Source: Elusimicrobiaceae bacterium (GTDB taxonomy: Bacteria; Elusimicrobiota; Elusimicrobia; Elusimicrobiales; Elusimicrobiaceae). From it: a stretch of DNA of 64,000 nucleotides. The position numbers were made by a program, and so were the translations under genes. Shown piece by piece: positions 41,833-50,851 of the stretch (positions within the stretch are counted from its first letter, which is position 1; every line of letters begins with the position of its first letter). Under the pieces are notes generated by a model. The model had not been told where the DNA came from, did not search any database, and saw only the letters and a program-made list of their open reading frames with translations. Where the stretch lies: positions 62,001 through 126,000 of the forward strand of contig JAFYXM010000010.1 in the NCBI GenBank assembly GCA_017546175.1, in the 5' to 3' direction.

Positions 41833-42045
41833 AAAAGAGGCGCGTTTCGCTCTGATAGGAGCAAAGCAGGTCGTCGGTTCGTCACGGATCACGTCCATTT
41901 TTTAATTAAAACCTCGTGTAAGCGAGGTTTTTTTGTTTTAAAAAGAGGCGCGTTTCGCTCCGACAGGAGCAAAGCAGGTCGTCGGTTCGTCACGGGTCAC
42001 GTCCATTTTTTAATTAAAACCTCGCGTAAGTGGGGTTTTTTTGTT
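41833..42045 (+). repeat. Two tandem 108-bp units derived from the tRNA-Ala 3' half
   Basis: Units at 41833-41940 and 41941-42045 are about 95% identical. Each has a hairpin (GCTCC / GGAGC with flanking TTT/AAA), then the tRNA-like AGGTCGTCGGTTCG and CACGTCCATTTTTTA of tRNA-Ala, then the same terminator (41908-41935 and 42016-42042). The T arm is altered identically in both (TTCGTCACGG for TTCGATCCCG), so they are not functional tRNAs. They lie between tRNA-Ala and asnS. Confidence 0.8.
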
Positions 42046-42126
42046 TCTTATATTAATTTATTGCTGTTATCCTCTAGAAAATATAAAATATATATAGATT
42101 TCATTTTAATAAGGAGTTAGCTTAGT

Positions 42127-43425
42127 ATGTCTAGCAAAATCAGAGTCGCTGATGTGGGCCAATACGTCGGGCAAGAAATTACCTTAAAAGGTTGGCTCTA
42201 TAATAAACGCTCCAGCGGCAAATTACACTTTTTACAATTGCGTGACGGTAGCGGCATCATTCAATGCGTTATTTTTAAAGGAGACGTTACTGCGGAACTT
42301 TTTGAACTGGCCGATAAATTAACGCAGGAATCTTCTATCATCGTCACCGGTACCATTCGTGAAGACAAAAGATCCCCCCTGGGTTTTGAAATGGGCGTAA
42401 AAGATTTGCAAGTTTTACAACTGGCTAAAGATTACCCTATTTCTCCCAAAGAACACGGACCCGATTTTCTGATGCAAAACCGCCACTTGTGGTTACGCTC
42501 AGCCAAGCAAAATGCTATTTTGAAAATTCGCGACGAAATTATTTTTGCCATTCGCGAATATTTTCATAATAACGGGTTTATTTTGTCCGACTCTCCCGTC
42601 TTAACACCAGCCGCCTGCGAAGGCACCAGCACTTTGTTTGAGACAGATTACTTTGGTGAAAAAGCTTTCCTGACCCAAAGCGGTCAATTATATGGAGAGG
42701 CTTCTGCCATGGCCTTGGGAAAAACCTATTGTTTTGGTCCCACTTTCCGCGCTGAAAAGAGCAAAACCCGCCGCCATTTGACCGAATTTTGGATGGTAGA
42801 GCCGGAAGTGGCTTACAATGATTTAGATGACAATATGGATTTGGCCGAAGACTTTATTAAATATATCGTAGGCAAAGTGCTTAAAAACCGCGCTGCCGAG
42901 CTTAAAGTATTGGAAAGAGATACCACCAAGCTCCAAGCTACGGTAGAAAAGAAATTCCCCCGTATTGATTATACCGATGCCATTGAAATCTTGCATAAAA
43001 AAGGCAATGATACTCCGTGGGGAGGCGATATTGGCGGAGACGAAGAAACCTTGTTGGGCGAAGATTACGACACCCCTATCATGATTCACCGCTATCCCAC
43101 CGCTATCAAAGCTTTCTACATGAAACAAGACCCCAAAAATCCGGACGTAGTTTTGGCTGTGGACGTCATCGGTCCCGAAGGTGCGGGTGAAATTATCGGC
43201 GGAAGCCAAAGAGAAGAAGATTATGATACCTTAGTCCGCCGTATGAAAGAAAGCGGCTTAGACCCTGCCGGATACGATTGGTACTTAGATTTACGCAAAT
43301 ACGGCAGCGTTCCTCATTCCGGCTTTGGTATGGGTATTGAGCGTATGGTGCGCTGGATTTGCGGACTTCAACACGTACGCGAAACCATTCCTTTCCCGCG
43401 CATGATGGATAAAATCCGTCCGTAA
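42127..43425 (+). CDS. asnS: Asparaginyl-tRNA synthetase
   Basis: 432 residues. The N-terminal OB domain ([24 protein letters not shown]) is followed by a class II core; motif 2 is [21 protein letters not shown] and motif 3 is [15 protein letters not shown]. AsnRS is told from AspRS by [13 protein letters not shown] and the lack of a GAD domain. It charges tRNA-Asn directly. A good AAGGAG site precedes the start; a long leader after three tandem terminators suggests its own promoter near 42070. Confidence 0.96.
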   Translation: MSSKIRVADVGQYVGQEITLKGWLYNKRSSGKLHFLQLRDGSGIIQCVIFKGDVTAELFELADKLTQESSIIVTGTIREDKRSPLGFEMGVKDLQVLQLAKDYPISPKEHGPDFLMQNRHLWLRSAKQNAILKIRDEIIFAIREYFHNNGFILSDSPVLTPAACEGTSTLFETDYFGEKAFLTQSGQLYGEASAMALGKTYCFGPTFRAEKSKTRRHLTEFWMVEPEVAYNDLDDNMDLAEDFIKYIVGKVLKNRAAELKVLERDTTKLQATVEKKFPRIDYTDAIEILHKKGNDTPWGGDIGGDEETLLGEDYDTPIMIHRYPTAIKAFYMKQDPKNPDVVLAVDVIGPEGAGEIIGGSQREEDYDTLVRRMKESGLDPAGYDWYLDLRKYGSVPHSGFGMGIERMVRWICGLQHVRETIPFPRMMDKIRP

Positions 43426-43443
43426 GACTTATTTATACCTAAC

Positions 43444-43473
43444 AAAAAACCCCAGTAAAAACTGGGGTTTTTT
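43444..43473. terminator. Bidirectional terminator
   Basis: ACCCCAGT / ACTGGGGT stem with A6 and T6 flanks, between asnS and the ankyrin gene. Confidence 0.92.
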
Positions 43474-43488
43474 AATGGGAAAGAAAAC

Positions 43489-44676
43489 TTAAATTTGCTC
43501 TTCTTCGGCAGCAGCCGGTTGCGCTTGCTGACGTTCTTGCAATTCTTTATTAAATAATTCTTTAACGTCATTAATCGGCATTTGCAACAGCTCTATTACT
43601 TTTTCTCTATTGTATTTTTTAGCCACGTCCAAAGCCGTTTGTCCGGCGGTGGTCTTTAAAGAAGCATCAGCATCATAGGCAAGCAAAATCTTGACTACTT
43701 GGGCATAGCCTTTCATCGCGGCCCAGTACAAAGCGGTTTCTCCGCGTTTATTCTGCATATTTAAATCTGCTTTATATTGCAAGGTCAGGGGGGCCGTCAG
43801 CGCCATGATGGTATTGGGATGATTGTAGCGCGCGGCATAAATCAAGGCGGTGTTTCCGTCGTTATTGGCGGCATTTACGTCGGCACGATAGGCCAGCAAT
43901 GCCTGCACACTCATGGTATCGCCCAAAGAAGAAGAAATAATTAAAGGTGTATTTCCGGAGGAATTTTTGACGTTAGGGTCCACATTCCCTTTCAGCATTG
44001 CCATTACACCCACATAGTTTTTTTGAGCAGCCGCGCGGAATAAAGTATCACTGTCCAATCCGGCTTGAACTCCCTTGGTCAAAAACAAATCTACCAATTG
44101 CCCTTTTTGTTTTTCTACGGCAAGCCCCATGGGAGTTTGGCGATAATTGTTCGGTAAGTTTAAATCGGCATTTTCATAAACAAGCACTTGGGTAATATCA
44201 TCATGATCACCGTACACACTGCGAAGTATGGCCGTATCACGGCTGAAAGCATTCTGTTTATTTACGTCAGCCCCCATAGCCACCAAACGCTGCACGGCCT
44301 CAATATTACCCAATGTAGCCGCCGCCAATAGCAAGGTATCTCCATGACTATTGACGATATTGGGATCTTTGATTTTGGTATCTAAGATATCAAAAAAAGC
44401 CATCGTGTCGCCTTTGCGCAAAGCGAGGGTGGCTTCTTCGGCAAGTTCCTGAGGGGTTTGGCTGGGTACAATGACGTTAATCTTCGCCGCTTGACGAGAT
44501 TGAACGTGAGACGGACGTCCTTTAAGTGTAAACACCAGCATCGCCAAAAACGGAATCAATGCCAGTACCGCAATGGCTACTTTGGGTTTGCTTTTTGCTT
44601 TTTGAATGACCTGATTCACCTGTTTGGGAGGTGTCATAGAGATTCGGGTCGTCGTCTTCTTAAGAGGCACAGCCAT
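43489..44676 (-). CDS. Membrane-anchored ankyrin-repeat protein
   Basis: 395 residues. A basic N-terminus and a membrane segment (about 34-50) are followed from about 100 by at least six ankyrin repeats, for example HGDTLLLAAATLGNIEAVQRL, NNDGNTALIYAARYNHPNTI and RGETALYWAAMKGYAQVVKIL. It ends in an acidic Gln/Ala/Glu tail. By the positive-inside rule the repeats face the periplasm. Ankyrin arrays bind proteins; the partner is unknown. It lies 12 bases after rnc in the lipid operon. Confidence 0.9.
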   Translation of the reverse strand: MAVPLKKTTTRISMTPPKQVNQVIQKAKSKPKVAIAVLALIPFLAMLVFTLKGRPSHVQSRQAAKINVIVPSQTPQELAEEATLALRKGDTMAFFDILDTKIKDPNIVNSHGDTLLLAAATLGNIEAVQRLVAMGADVNKQNAFSRDTAILRSVYGDHDDITQVLVYENADLNLPNNYRQTPMGLAVEKQKGQLVDLFLTKGVQAGLDSDTLFRAAAQKNYVGVMAMLKGNVDPNVKNSSGNTPLIISSSLGDTMSVQALLAYRADVNAANNDGNTALIYAARYNHPNTIMALTAPLTLQYKADLNMQNKRGETALYWAAMKGYAQVVKILLAYDADASLKTTAGQTALDVAKKYNREKVIELLQMPINDVKELFNKELQERQQAQPAAAEEEQI

Positions 44677-44688
44677 TCCCCTCCGAAA

Positions 44689-45354
44689 TTATTTTTTAAT
44701 ACGACGGTAAGCGTCTCTGGCAGCGTCTTGCTCAGCAAGTTTTTTATTCTTGCCTTTGCCTACGCCGAGGCGTTTGCCGTCAAGGGACACTTCCACAGTA
44801 AATATTTTATCGTGTTCCGGTCCCACGGTTTGTAACACTTCATAGTCTGGGGTACTTCTGCTGCGTTTTTGGATATACTCTTGCAAGCGGCTTTTATAAT
44901 CTCCGCTGTCTTGCGTGAGCTCCTGCGTACGTACCCAAGGCAGCACCATTTGTTCTGCCGCCGGATAACCGCCGTCTAAATATACGGCTCCGACTACGGC
45001 TTCCATGGCATTAGAAAGAATGCTGTCGCGTTGGCGGCCTCCGGTAGCCAACTCGCCGTGCCCCAAACGCATAAATCGTCCAAGGTCCAGCTTTTTAGCC
45101 CAAAGATACAAATTATGTCTGGAGACCAAGTTAGACTTGATTTTAGAAAGCACTCCCTCTTCGCTATGAGGACAATGGGTGTACAAATAATTGGCTACAA
45201 TGGCCCCTAGGATGCTATCCCCGAGGAACTCAAGCCGTTCATTGTGACGAACGGCTTTATGTTCTCCGGAATAAGATTTATGAGTGAGTGCTTCTCTTAA
45301 AATCGTCGTATCTTCAAAGCTATAATGAATTAATTTTTCTAGCTCTGTTAACAC
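44689..45354 (-). CDS. rnc: Ribonuclease III
   Basis: 221 residues. The catalytic signature is ERLEFLGDSILGAIVANYLY, with the second acidic site in SNAMEAVVGAVYLDGGY. A C-terminal dsRNA-binding domain (about 150-220) ends GKGKNKKLAEQDAARDAY. It cuts double-stranded RNA such as rRNA precursors. It follows acpP by three bases, a common arrangement. Confidence 0.97.
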   Translation of the reverse strand: MLTELEKLIHYSFEDTTILREALTHKSYSGEHKAVRHNERLEFLGDSILGAIVANYLYTHCPHSEEGVLSKIKSNLVSRHNLYLWAKKLDLGRFMRLGHGELATGGRQRDSILSNAMEAVVGAVYLDGGYPAAEQMVLPWVRTQELTQDSGDYKSRLQEYIQKRSRSTPDYEVLQTVGPEHDKIFTVEVSLDGKRLGVGKGKNKKLAEQDAARDAYRRIKK

Positions 45355-45357
45355 TTT

Positions 45358-45603
45358 TTATTTTTTGGCAGCAGCTTCAATATAGCTGACAGCTTCGCCT
45401 ACGGTTTTGATTTTTTCGGCTTTATCGTCCGGAATTTCGACGTCAAATTCTTCTTCCAAGGCCATGATAAGTTCCACGGTATCCAAAGAATCGGCACCCA
45501 AGTCGTTGACGAATTGAGCTTCCGGTTTTACTTGGTCAGCTTCAACACCCAACTGTTCCACGATAATATTTTTTACTCTTTCTTGCACGTTTTCTACAGA
45601 CAT
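45358..45603 (-). CDS. acpP: Acyl carrier protein
   Basis: 81 residues, acidic. The phosphopantetheine serine is in [18 protein letters not shown] (DSLD), as in all ACPs. It carries acyl chains for fatty acid synthesis with FabG and PlsX encoded next door. A GAGG-type site precedes the start. Confidence 0.97.
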   Translation of the reverse strand: MSVENVQERVKNIIVEQLGVEADQVKPEAQFVNDLGADSLDTVELIMALEEEFDVEIPDDKAEKIKTVGEAVSYIEAAAKK

Positions 45604-45625
45604 TTTGTCCTCCGAATGTTACTTT

Positions 45626-46369
45626 TTAAATATAAAGTCCGCCATTGACGGCCAACACGTGGCCTGTAATATAGGCTGCGTCTTGGCTGGCCAAAAACAT
45701 CACTGCTTTGGCGATGTCCTGCGGTTCTGCAAATCTTTTTAAAGGAATCGCTTCAAAAGCTTTTGCCTTCATTTCGTCGCTTAATGCGTCTGTCATGGCT
45801 GTACGGACAAAGCCCGGAGCCACCGCATTGACGCGCACGCCGCGAGAACCAAATTCTTTTGCTAAAGATTTCGTCAAACCGATCATACCCGCTTTACTGG
45901 CGGCATAATTGGCTTGACCCGCGTTGCCCATTTCTCCGATAACGGAGGAAATATTCACCACGTTTCCGCTTCTTTGTTTAAACATTACTTTCAAAGCGGC
46001 TTTAGACATTAAAAACGTTCCGGTCAGGTTGACATCAATTACCGCATTCCAATCTTCAGGGCTCATACGCACCACAAGACCGTCTTTGGTAATACCGGCA
46101 TTATTGACCAAAATATCCAACCCGCCCAATTCTTTTACCGTACCGGCTACAAAGCTCTCACAATCTTCTACTTTAGAAATATTAGCTTTAGCCGCATACA
46201 CTTTACCGCCAAAGGAAAGCAAATGTTCCTTGGCTTTGCTTAAAAGTTCTTCATTCGTACCGCAAATAGCCACGTCGGCACCGGCTTGAGCAAACGCCTC
46301 AGCCAAAGCCAAGCCAATTCCGCGCGTAGCACCGGTAACAATTACTTTTTTTCCTTTAAAATCAGCCAT
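45626..46369 (-). CDS. fabG: 3-oxoacyl-ACP reductase FabG
   Basis: 247 residues, classical short-chain dehydrogenase. NADP-binding GATRGIGLALAEAF, the NNAG motif (NNAGITKDGLVVRM) and the catalytic Ser-Tyr-Lys with YAASKAGMIG are intact. It reduces 3-oxoacyl-ACP. It sits between plsX and acpP; fabD and fabH, often found here, are absent. Confidence 0.96.
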   Translation of the reverse strand: MADFKGKKVIVTGATRGIGLALAEAFAQAGADVAICGTNEELLSKAKEHLLSFGGKVYAAKANISKVEDCESFVAGTVKELGGLDILVNNAGITKDGLVVRMSPEDWNAVIDVNLTGTFLMSKAALKVMFKQRSGNVVNISSVIGEMGNAGQANYAASKAGMIGLTKSLAKEFGSRGVRVNAVAPGFVRTAMTDALSDEMKAKAFEAIPLKRFAEPQDIAKAVMFLASQDAAYITGHVLAVNGGLYI

Positions 46370-46372
46370 CTA

Positions 46373-47422
46373 TTACTCCCCCTCTTTTGCCGACTGTTCT
46401 TCAATCTTAGCAAAAGTTTCTTTGAGTTCTTCCATTTTCTTGGCTACATCGCCAACAAAATCTTTTTCTACTAATTTTTTGGCTGTTTTTAATGCATTAA
46501 AAATAGCTACTTGGTTTGATTTGCCGTGAGCAATTAAAGCCACCCCGTTCACTCCTACCAACGGAGCACCGCCGTAATTATCGGGGTTTGTGTGGTCTTT
46601 GACCGCTTTAAAGGCAGATTTGGATAAAAGCGCACCCAAGATAGCCAAAGGGCGTTTCTTCACTTCGCGCTTAATCATATTCATCATGGTTTTGGCTAAA
46701 CCTTCAGCCATTTTAAGCACAATGTTTCCCACAAATCCGTCACAGACAATCACGTCCACATCGCCAACGTTTACATCACGTCCTTCCAAAGTACCGGTAA
46801 AGTTCACACCGATACTGCGCATATGCGGAACGGTATTTTTAACCAATTGGTTGCCTTTTTTCTCTTCTTCGCCAATAGAAAGTATCCCTACTTTGGGGGA
46901 TTCTACATCAAACACTTTCTGCATATAGGTAGAGCCCATTACGGCAAACTGCAGCAAGTGAATGGGTTTGCAATCGGCATTGGCCCCGCCGTCTAAGAGT
47001 AAGCTGACACCCTTATAGGTAGGCATCGGCGTAGCAATGGCAGGACGCAACACCCCTTTAAGTCGGCCCATACCAAACAAAGAGGCCACCATGGCCGCTC
47101 CGCTGTGACCGGCAGAAACAAAAGCATCCGCCTCACCTTTGCGCACCAAGGAGGCACACACGACGATACTGGCGTTCTTTTTCGCACGCACTTCACGTGC
47201 AGGATCGGCGTCCATGTTGATCACATCGGGCGCATGTACAATAGAAATATTTTTGGGCAATTTGTCAGAATAGCCCTTCGCTGCCAGTTCACGGCGTAGG
47301 ACTACTTCGTCACCCACCAGAATGACTTGTACATTTAAGCGTTTGGCTGCTTCCAAAGCGCCAAGCACATTGGGTTCGGCTCCGAAATCCCCGCCTAAGG
47401 CGTCGAGGGCTATTCTAATCAT
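46373..47422 (-). CDS. plsX: Phosphate acyltransferase PlsX
   Basis: 349 residues. IALDALGGDFGAEPNVLGAL at the start (family: DAMGGDxxP), and later SVIGEMG-like stretches are replaced by the PlsX GNIVLKMAEGLAKT and GAPLVGVNGV motifs. It makes acyl-phosphate from acyl-ACP for phospholipid synthesis. The C-terminus carries about 25 extra charged residues. It is 14 bases downstream of rpmF and three bases before fabG. Confidence 0.96.
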   Translation of the reverse strand: MIRIALDALGGDFGAEPNVLGALEAAKRLNVQVILVGDEVVLRRELAAKGYSDKLPKNISIVHAPDVINMDADPAREVRAKKNASIVVCASLVRKGEADAFVSAGHSGAAMVASLFGMGRLKGVLRPAIATPMPTYKGVSLLLDGGANADCKPIHLLQFAVMGSTYMQKVFDVESPKVGILSIGEEEKKGNQLVKNTVPHMRSIGVNFTGTLEGRDVNVGDVDVIVCDGFVGNIVLKMAEGLAKTMMNMIKREVKKRPLAILGALLSKSAFKAVKDHTNPDNYGGAPLVGVNGVALIAHGKSNQVAIFNALKTAKKLVEKDFVGDVAKKMEELKETFAKIEEQSAKEGE

Positions 47423-47436
47423 AATTGAAGGAAGAT

Positions 47437-47640
47437 TTATTTGGTTTCTTCTTTTTGGGCCGCTTTTTGAGCGACGACTACATGGTCTTTATAAAACCCG
47501 CAAGAGGGGCAGACGTTGTGCGGCAAGCGCATGGATTTGCAGTTCGGGCATTCCACGAGCTGGGGCACTTCGATCACAGAATTGTGAGAACGTCTAAGAT
47601 CTCTTCTGGAACGGGTATGTTTTTTCTTCGGATTAGGCAT
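47437..47640 (-). CDS. rpmF: 50S ribosomal protein L32
   Basis: 67 residues. MPNPKKKHTRSRRDLRRSHN and the zinc ribbon CPNCKSMRLPHNVCPSCG (CxxC...CxxC) are diagnostic. The C-terminal roughly ten residues (AQKAAQKEETK) are extra. It lies in the widely conserved yceD-rpmF-plsX order. Confidence 0.97.
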   Translation of the reverse strand: MPNPKKKHTRSRRDLRRSHNSVIEVPQLVECPNCKSMRLPHNVCPSCGFYKDHVVVAQKAAQKEETK

Positions 47641-47677
47641 TGTTGTAACTCCTGTACATTTGACACGTCAAATGATG

Positions 47678-48172
47678 TTATTTAAATTTTCCTTTCAACG
47701 CCGCAAACGGCGAAAGAATTTCCGGCTGACACTGACACGGACCTTCATTCAAATCTTTTCCGCATAAGGAGCAAAGTCCTTTGCAATCGTCACTGCATAA
47801 AAATTGAATATCCTCAGTCAGCGCAAGCGTCTGCCGCACAAGTAACATTATATCAATTATTTCGCTTTGTGCGCTATAGCTTTCCATAAATTCTTCTTCA
47901 AACGACTGAGAAACCTCTTTTAAACAACGGTCGCAGCGTACGTTTCTTTTCCCCCACACACGCCCGCGTACCGTAATTTCTTTACCGGCTAACCAAAATT
48001 CCAACTCCACACGCACCTCGGTTATTTTGTTGGGCGGTGTGAAAATATTGTCAAAATATTTAGGCGAAAGCTTGGCAGAGCAATTCAGCCCCCCCATCAG
48101 TGTGATATCGGCCACACGGAATTTTAAATCTTCCGGCACTTCAAAATTTTTATAGAAATCGTTTTCCGTCAT
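47678..48172 (-). CDS. yceD: DUF177/YceD-family protein
   Basis: 164 residues. The core VRGRVWGKRNVRCDRCLKEV matches the DUF177 RCxRCLxP motif, and the C-terminus has paired cysteines (CKGLCSLCGKDLNEGPCQC) likely to bind zinc. YceD-family proteins are tied to 23S rRNA accumulation and plastid rRNA processing. The gene precedes rpmF, as usual. It is the first gene of the operon; TGC-TACAAT ends seven bases before the start. Confidence 0.93.
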   Translation of the reverse strand: MTENDFYKNFEVPEDLKFRVADITLMGGLNCSAKLSPKYFDNIFTPPNKITEVRVELEFWLAGKEITVRGRVWGKRNVRCDRCLKEVSQSFEEEFMESYSAQSEIIDIMLLVRQTLALTEDIQFLCSDDCKGLCSLCGKDLNEGPCQCQPEILSPFAALKGKFK

Positions 48173-48188
48173 ATGTATTATTGTAGCA
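48173..48188 (-). promoter_or_regulatory. Extended -10 of the yceD-rnc operon, predicted leaderless
   Basis: TGC plus TACAAT (48185-48180), then seven bases to the ATG; no Shine-Dalgarno. Confidence 0.55.
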
Positions 48189-48309
48189 AATTCCGCGTAA
48201 AAATATAATTCCCTCCTTCTTTTAAATAACCCTTTTTTTATGTTGTAAGGCTTTGGTAACTTTTCTACAAAAGAAGTAGAAGTAAAAATACTTGGGGGAG
48301 GATGTACGT

Positions 48310-48822
48310 ATGAAAAAAATAGTCATGTTGTTGTGTTTAGCTGTATTTTCTGCACCCGCCTTTGCCGGCGTGAGTGCACTGAAACTATCCTTATGGGATA
48401 GAGCCGCCATTGGTATACCCAATCACATAGATAATGTAAGAGGGTTAGACTTAGGGTTAGCGTCCACTGCTGACACTATGTACGGTGTGCAGTTTGACAT
48501 TTTGTATGCAAATACCAAAGAAAAAATGGTTGGGCTCAGCCACGCATTGATAGATTTGGCAGGAGAAGTACGCGGGGTACAAGGCGGCTTGTATGCCAAA
48601 GCCAATGATGTAAAAGGCGTGCAATGGGGCGGCATTAGTATCACGCACGGAGAAATGGCAGGCTTACAATGGGGGCTTTACAACCAAGCCGATACGGTAA
48701 AGGGCGTGCAGCTGGGGTTAATCAACTACGCCAAAAACATTAAAGGCATCCAAGTAGGGTTGGTAAACATTGCTGACAACGGTGTTTTCCCTGCTATGAT
48801 TTTACTCAACGGTCGTTTTTAG
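48310..48822 (+). CDS. GLQ-type surface-repeat protein, first copy
   Basis: 170 residues from the ATG at 48310 (GGGGGAGGA upstream, signal peptide ending AFAG); the longer frame starting 18 bases upstream is less likely. The mature part is a run of short repeats of the form hxGhQxGhhNxA: GVQWGGISITHGEMAGLQWG, GVQLGLINYAKNIKGIQVG, LVNIADNG. This resembles LA_2272-type surface repeats, probably forming a beta-helix or barrel at the cell surface. It is adjacent to and about half identical to the next gene. Confidence 0.82.
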   Translation: MKKIVMLLCLAVFSAPAFAGVSALKLSLWDRAAIGIPNHIDNVRGLDLGLASTADTMYGVQFDILYANTKEKMVGLSHALIDLAGEVRGVQGGLYAKANDVKGVQWGGISITHGEMAGLQWGLYNQADTVKGVQLGLINYAKNIKGIQVGLVNIADNGVFPAMILLNGRF

Positions 48823-48838
48823 AAAATTTCTAAAACAG

Positions 48839-48868
48839 CCACCCTGCCCGATACGGCAGGGTTTTTTT
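48839..48868 (+). terminator. Terminator after the first surface-repeat gene
   Basis: ACCCTGCC / GGCAGGGT stem followed by T7. Confidence 0.88.
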
Positions 48869-48951
48869 ATATTTTTTTTTGCACACAACCCCAAAAAAAG
48901 TTACAATTAAAAAGTCGTTTCAATACTTATATAATAGGAGCACATACTTAC

Positions 48952-49515
48952 ATGAAAAAATTAGTATTAGCGCTGTGCTTGGCTGTGGTGGCTACTTCCG
49001 CTATGGCTTACGGAAACTCTAACATTAAAGTTTCTTTGTGGGATGATATTGCCGTTGCAGCCCCCAACAACAACATCGATGAAGTAAAAGGTTTGGATCT
49101 TGGTCTTGGTTCCAAAGCTGAAGAAATCACCGGTGTACAGTACGATTTCATCTATGCCAACGCCACCGATGATGTGACCGGTGTTCAAACGTCTTGGATC
49201 TACGCTACAACCCCCGAATTTAAAGGTTGGCAAAGCTCTCTTTATGCCAAATCTAATGAATTTATCGGTTTACAATCCGGTTTGGTAACCCATAACACGC
49301 AAACCTTCACAGGTGTCCAATGGGGTTTTGTGAACATCGCCAACTCCTTTGAAGGCGCCCAATTAGGTTTTGTCAACTACTCCAAAGATGTGAACGGGTT
49401 GCAGTTTGGTTTTGTAAACTATGCCCAACATATTTACGGTATCCAAATTGGTTTACTCAATATCGCCAAGAACGGTTGGTTCCCGGCTATGGTACTCGTC
49501 AACGGTCGTTTCTAA
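48952..49515 (+). CDS. GLQ-type surface-repeat protein, second copy
   Basis: 187 residues with a signal peptide (ATSAMAYG). It begins like the first copy (IKVSLWDDIAVAAP) and has the same repeats: GVQYDFIYA, GLQSGLVTHNTQTFTGVQWG, GAQLGFVNYSK, GLQFGFVNYAQHIYGIQIG and LLNIAKNGWFPAMVLVNGRF. It has one or two more repeats than the first copy. A TATAATAGGAG element lies upstream, so it has its own promoter. Function is unknown; surface exposure is inferred. Confidence 0.82.
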   Translation: MKKLVLALCLAVVATSAMAYGNSNIKVSLWDDIAVAAPNNNIDEVKGLDLGLGSKAEEITGVQYDFIYANATDDVTGVQTSWIYATTPEFKGWQSSLYAKSNEFIGLQSGLVTHNTQTFTGVQWGFVNIANSFEGAQLGFVNYSKDVNGLQFGFVNYAQHIYGIQIGLLNIAKNGWFPAMVLVNGRF

Positions 49516-49530
49516 TTTAAAAGAAGCGTT

Positions 49531-49562
49531 TTAAACCGCGCCCCAAAGGCGCGGTTTTTTTT
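49531..49562 (+). terminator. Terminator after the second surface-repeat gene
   Basis: AACCGCGCC / GGCGCGGTT stem followed by T8. Confidence 0.92.
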
Positions 49563-49563
49563 G

Positions 49564-49702
49564 TATAATAAATATAAGGTTTGTACTGACCGAGCGAAAA
49601 AATGTAGTAAATTAAAGCTCCGGTTTTTACAATTCCTAGGCATTCCACCGCCGGAGAATCCTCTTCTCTAATTTTGGTGTGAAGCCTCACAAGGAGATAA
49701 TA
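49564..49702 (+). promoter_or_regulatory. rpsB promoter and structured leader
   Basis: TATAAT (49564-49569) is followed by a leader of about 125 nt, long for this window. CTCCGG (49618-49623) can pair with CCGGAG (49651-49656), and TGTGA/TCACA (49678-49691) forms a hairpin touching the AAGGAG. The layout resembles autoregulatory ribosomal-protein leaders; no known motif was matched. Confidence 0.4.
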
Positions 49703-50785
49703 ATGAGCAACGTATCCATGAAGTCCATGTTGGAAGCGGGTGTGCACTTTGGTCACCAAACCTCCCGCTGGAACCCCAAAATGAGCCGCTATATTTTCGG
49801 CGAACGCAATGGGGTACATATCTTAGACTTACAAAAAACCGCCAAAGAACTGAAAAAAGCTTGCGCTTTTGTAAAAGAAGAATCTAAAAAAGGCGCCAAG
49901 TTCTTGTTCGTAGGTACCAAAAAACAAGCCCAAGAAGCTATCGCTACCGAAGCCGCTCGCTGCGGTGCTTACTGCATTTGCGAAAAATGGTTGGGTGGTA
50001 CTTTGACCAACTTCCAAACCGTCAAAAAATCCATCGAACGCATGAATGAATTGGAAAAATGGGAAGCTTCCGGCGTATTTAAAGCCATTTCCAAAAAAGA
50101 AGCCAGCCGTTTGACCAAAGAATTGAACCGCTTGCAGAAACTTTTGGGCGGTATCCGCGATATGAAAGTTTTGCCGGACGTAGTTTTTGTAATTGACCCG
50201 GTTGATACCGCCGGTGCCGTGCGCGAATCTCATGTGCTCGGTTTGCCCGTGGTCGCCGTGTGTGACACCAACTCTGATCCGGACTTGATTGACGTGCCCG
50301 TTCCGGGTAACGATGATGCGGCCCGCTCCATTAAGCTTTTCTGTGGTGCTATTGCCGATGCCGTCTTGGAAGGCCGCGCTGAAGCCGAAGCTGCCAAACA
50401 GCCTGCTCAAGCCGCCGCCACCGAAGATGGCGAAGCTGCCCCGGCCAATCCGGCCATGGCTCAAGCTTTTGAAAGCGTCATGTTAGCTGCTGAAAAAGCC
50501 GAACAAGAAGCCGAAGCTGCCAAAGCCGAAGAAGTAGTAGTGGAAGTAAAAGAAGAAGTAGTGGTAGAAGCCCCCGTGGCTGAAGAAGTAAAAGCTGAAG
50601 AAGAAGCGGAAGAAGTAAAAGAAGAAAAGAAACCCGCCAAAAAAGCAGCTGCCAAAAAAACCACTGCCAAAAAGACCACTACGGCCAAAAAAACGACCGC
50701 TAAAAAAACCACCAAAAAAGCGGCCAAAACCGAAGAAAAAGCTGAAGAAGCTGCCGAAGAAGTAAAAGCTGAAGAAGCTAAATAG
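49703..50785 (+). CDS. rpsB: 30S ribosomal protein S2 with histone-H1-like tail
   Basis: 360 residues from the ATG at 49703, chosen for the AAGGAG seven bases upstream and the family start [20 protein letters not shown]. Residues 1-230 are normal S2 ([25 protein letters not shown] region, [24 protein letters not shown]). After about 235 comes a tail of about 125 residues: an Ala/Glu/Val-rich acidic part, then a Lys/Thr/Ala-rich basic part with repeated AKKTT, then an acidic end. Followed by tsf as usual. Confidence 0.97.
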   Translation: MSNVSMKSMLEAGVHFGHQTSRWNPKMSRYIFGERNGVHILDLQKTAKELKKACAFVKEESKKGAKFLFVGTKKQAQEAIATEAARCGAYCICEKWLGGTLTNFQTVKKSIERMNELEKWEASGVFKAISKKEASRLTKELNRLQKLLGGIRDMKVLPDVVFVIDPVDTAGAVRESHVLGLPVVAVCDTNSDPDLIDVPVPGNDDAARSIKLFCGAIADAVLEGRAEAEAAKQPAQAAATEDGEAAPANPAMAQAFESVMLAAEKAEQEAEAAKAEEVVVEVKEEVVVEAPVAEEVKAEEEAEEVKEEKKPAKKAAAKKTTAKKTTTAKKTTAKKTTKKAAKTEEKAEEAAEEVKAEEAK

Positions 50786-50851
50786 TCTTTTTACCCTCCG
50801 AGAGCCGCCCCGTGCGGCTTTCGGAATGTGATTGAATGTTAGGAGAAAAAA

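Noticed and set aside
41865..42008. The tRNA-Ala repeat units as functional tRNA genes
   Set aside because: They lack the 5' half, D arm and anticodon loop, and the T arm is broken in both.
49829..50464. A 211-codon minus-strand frame inside rpsB
   Set aside because: It is the antisense of conserved S2 sequence and is Phe/Gly-rich without a start signal.
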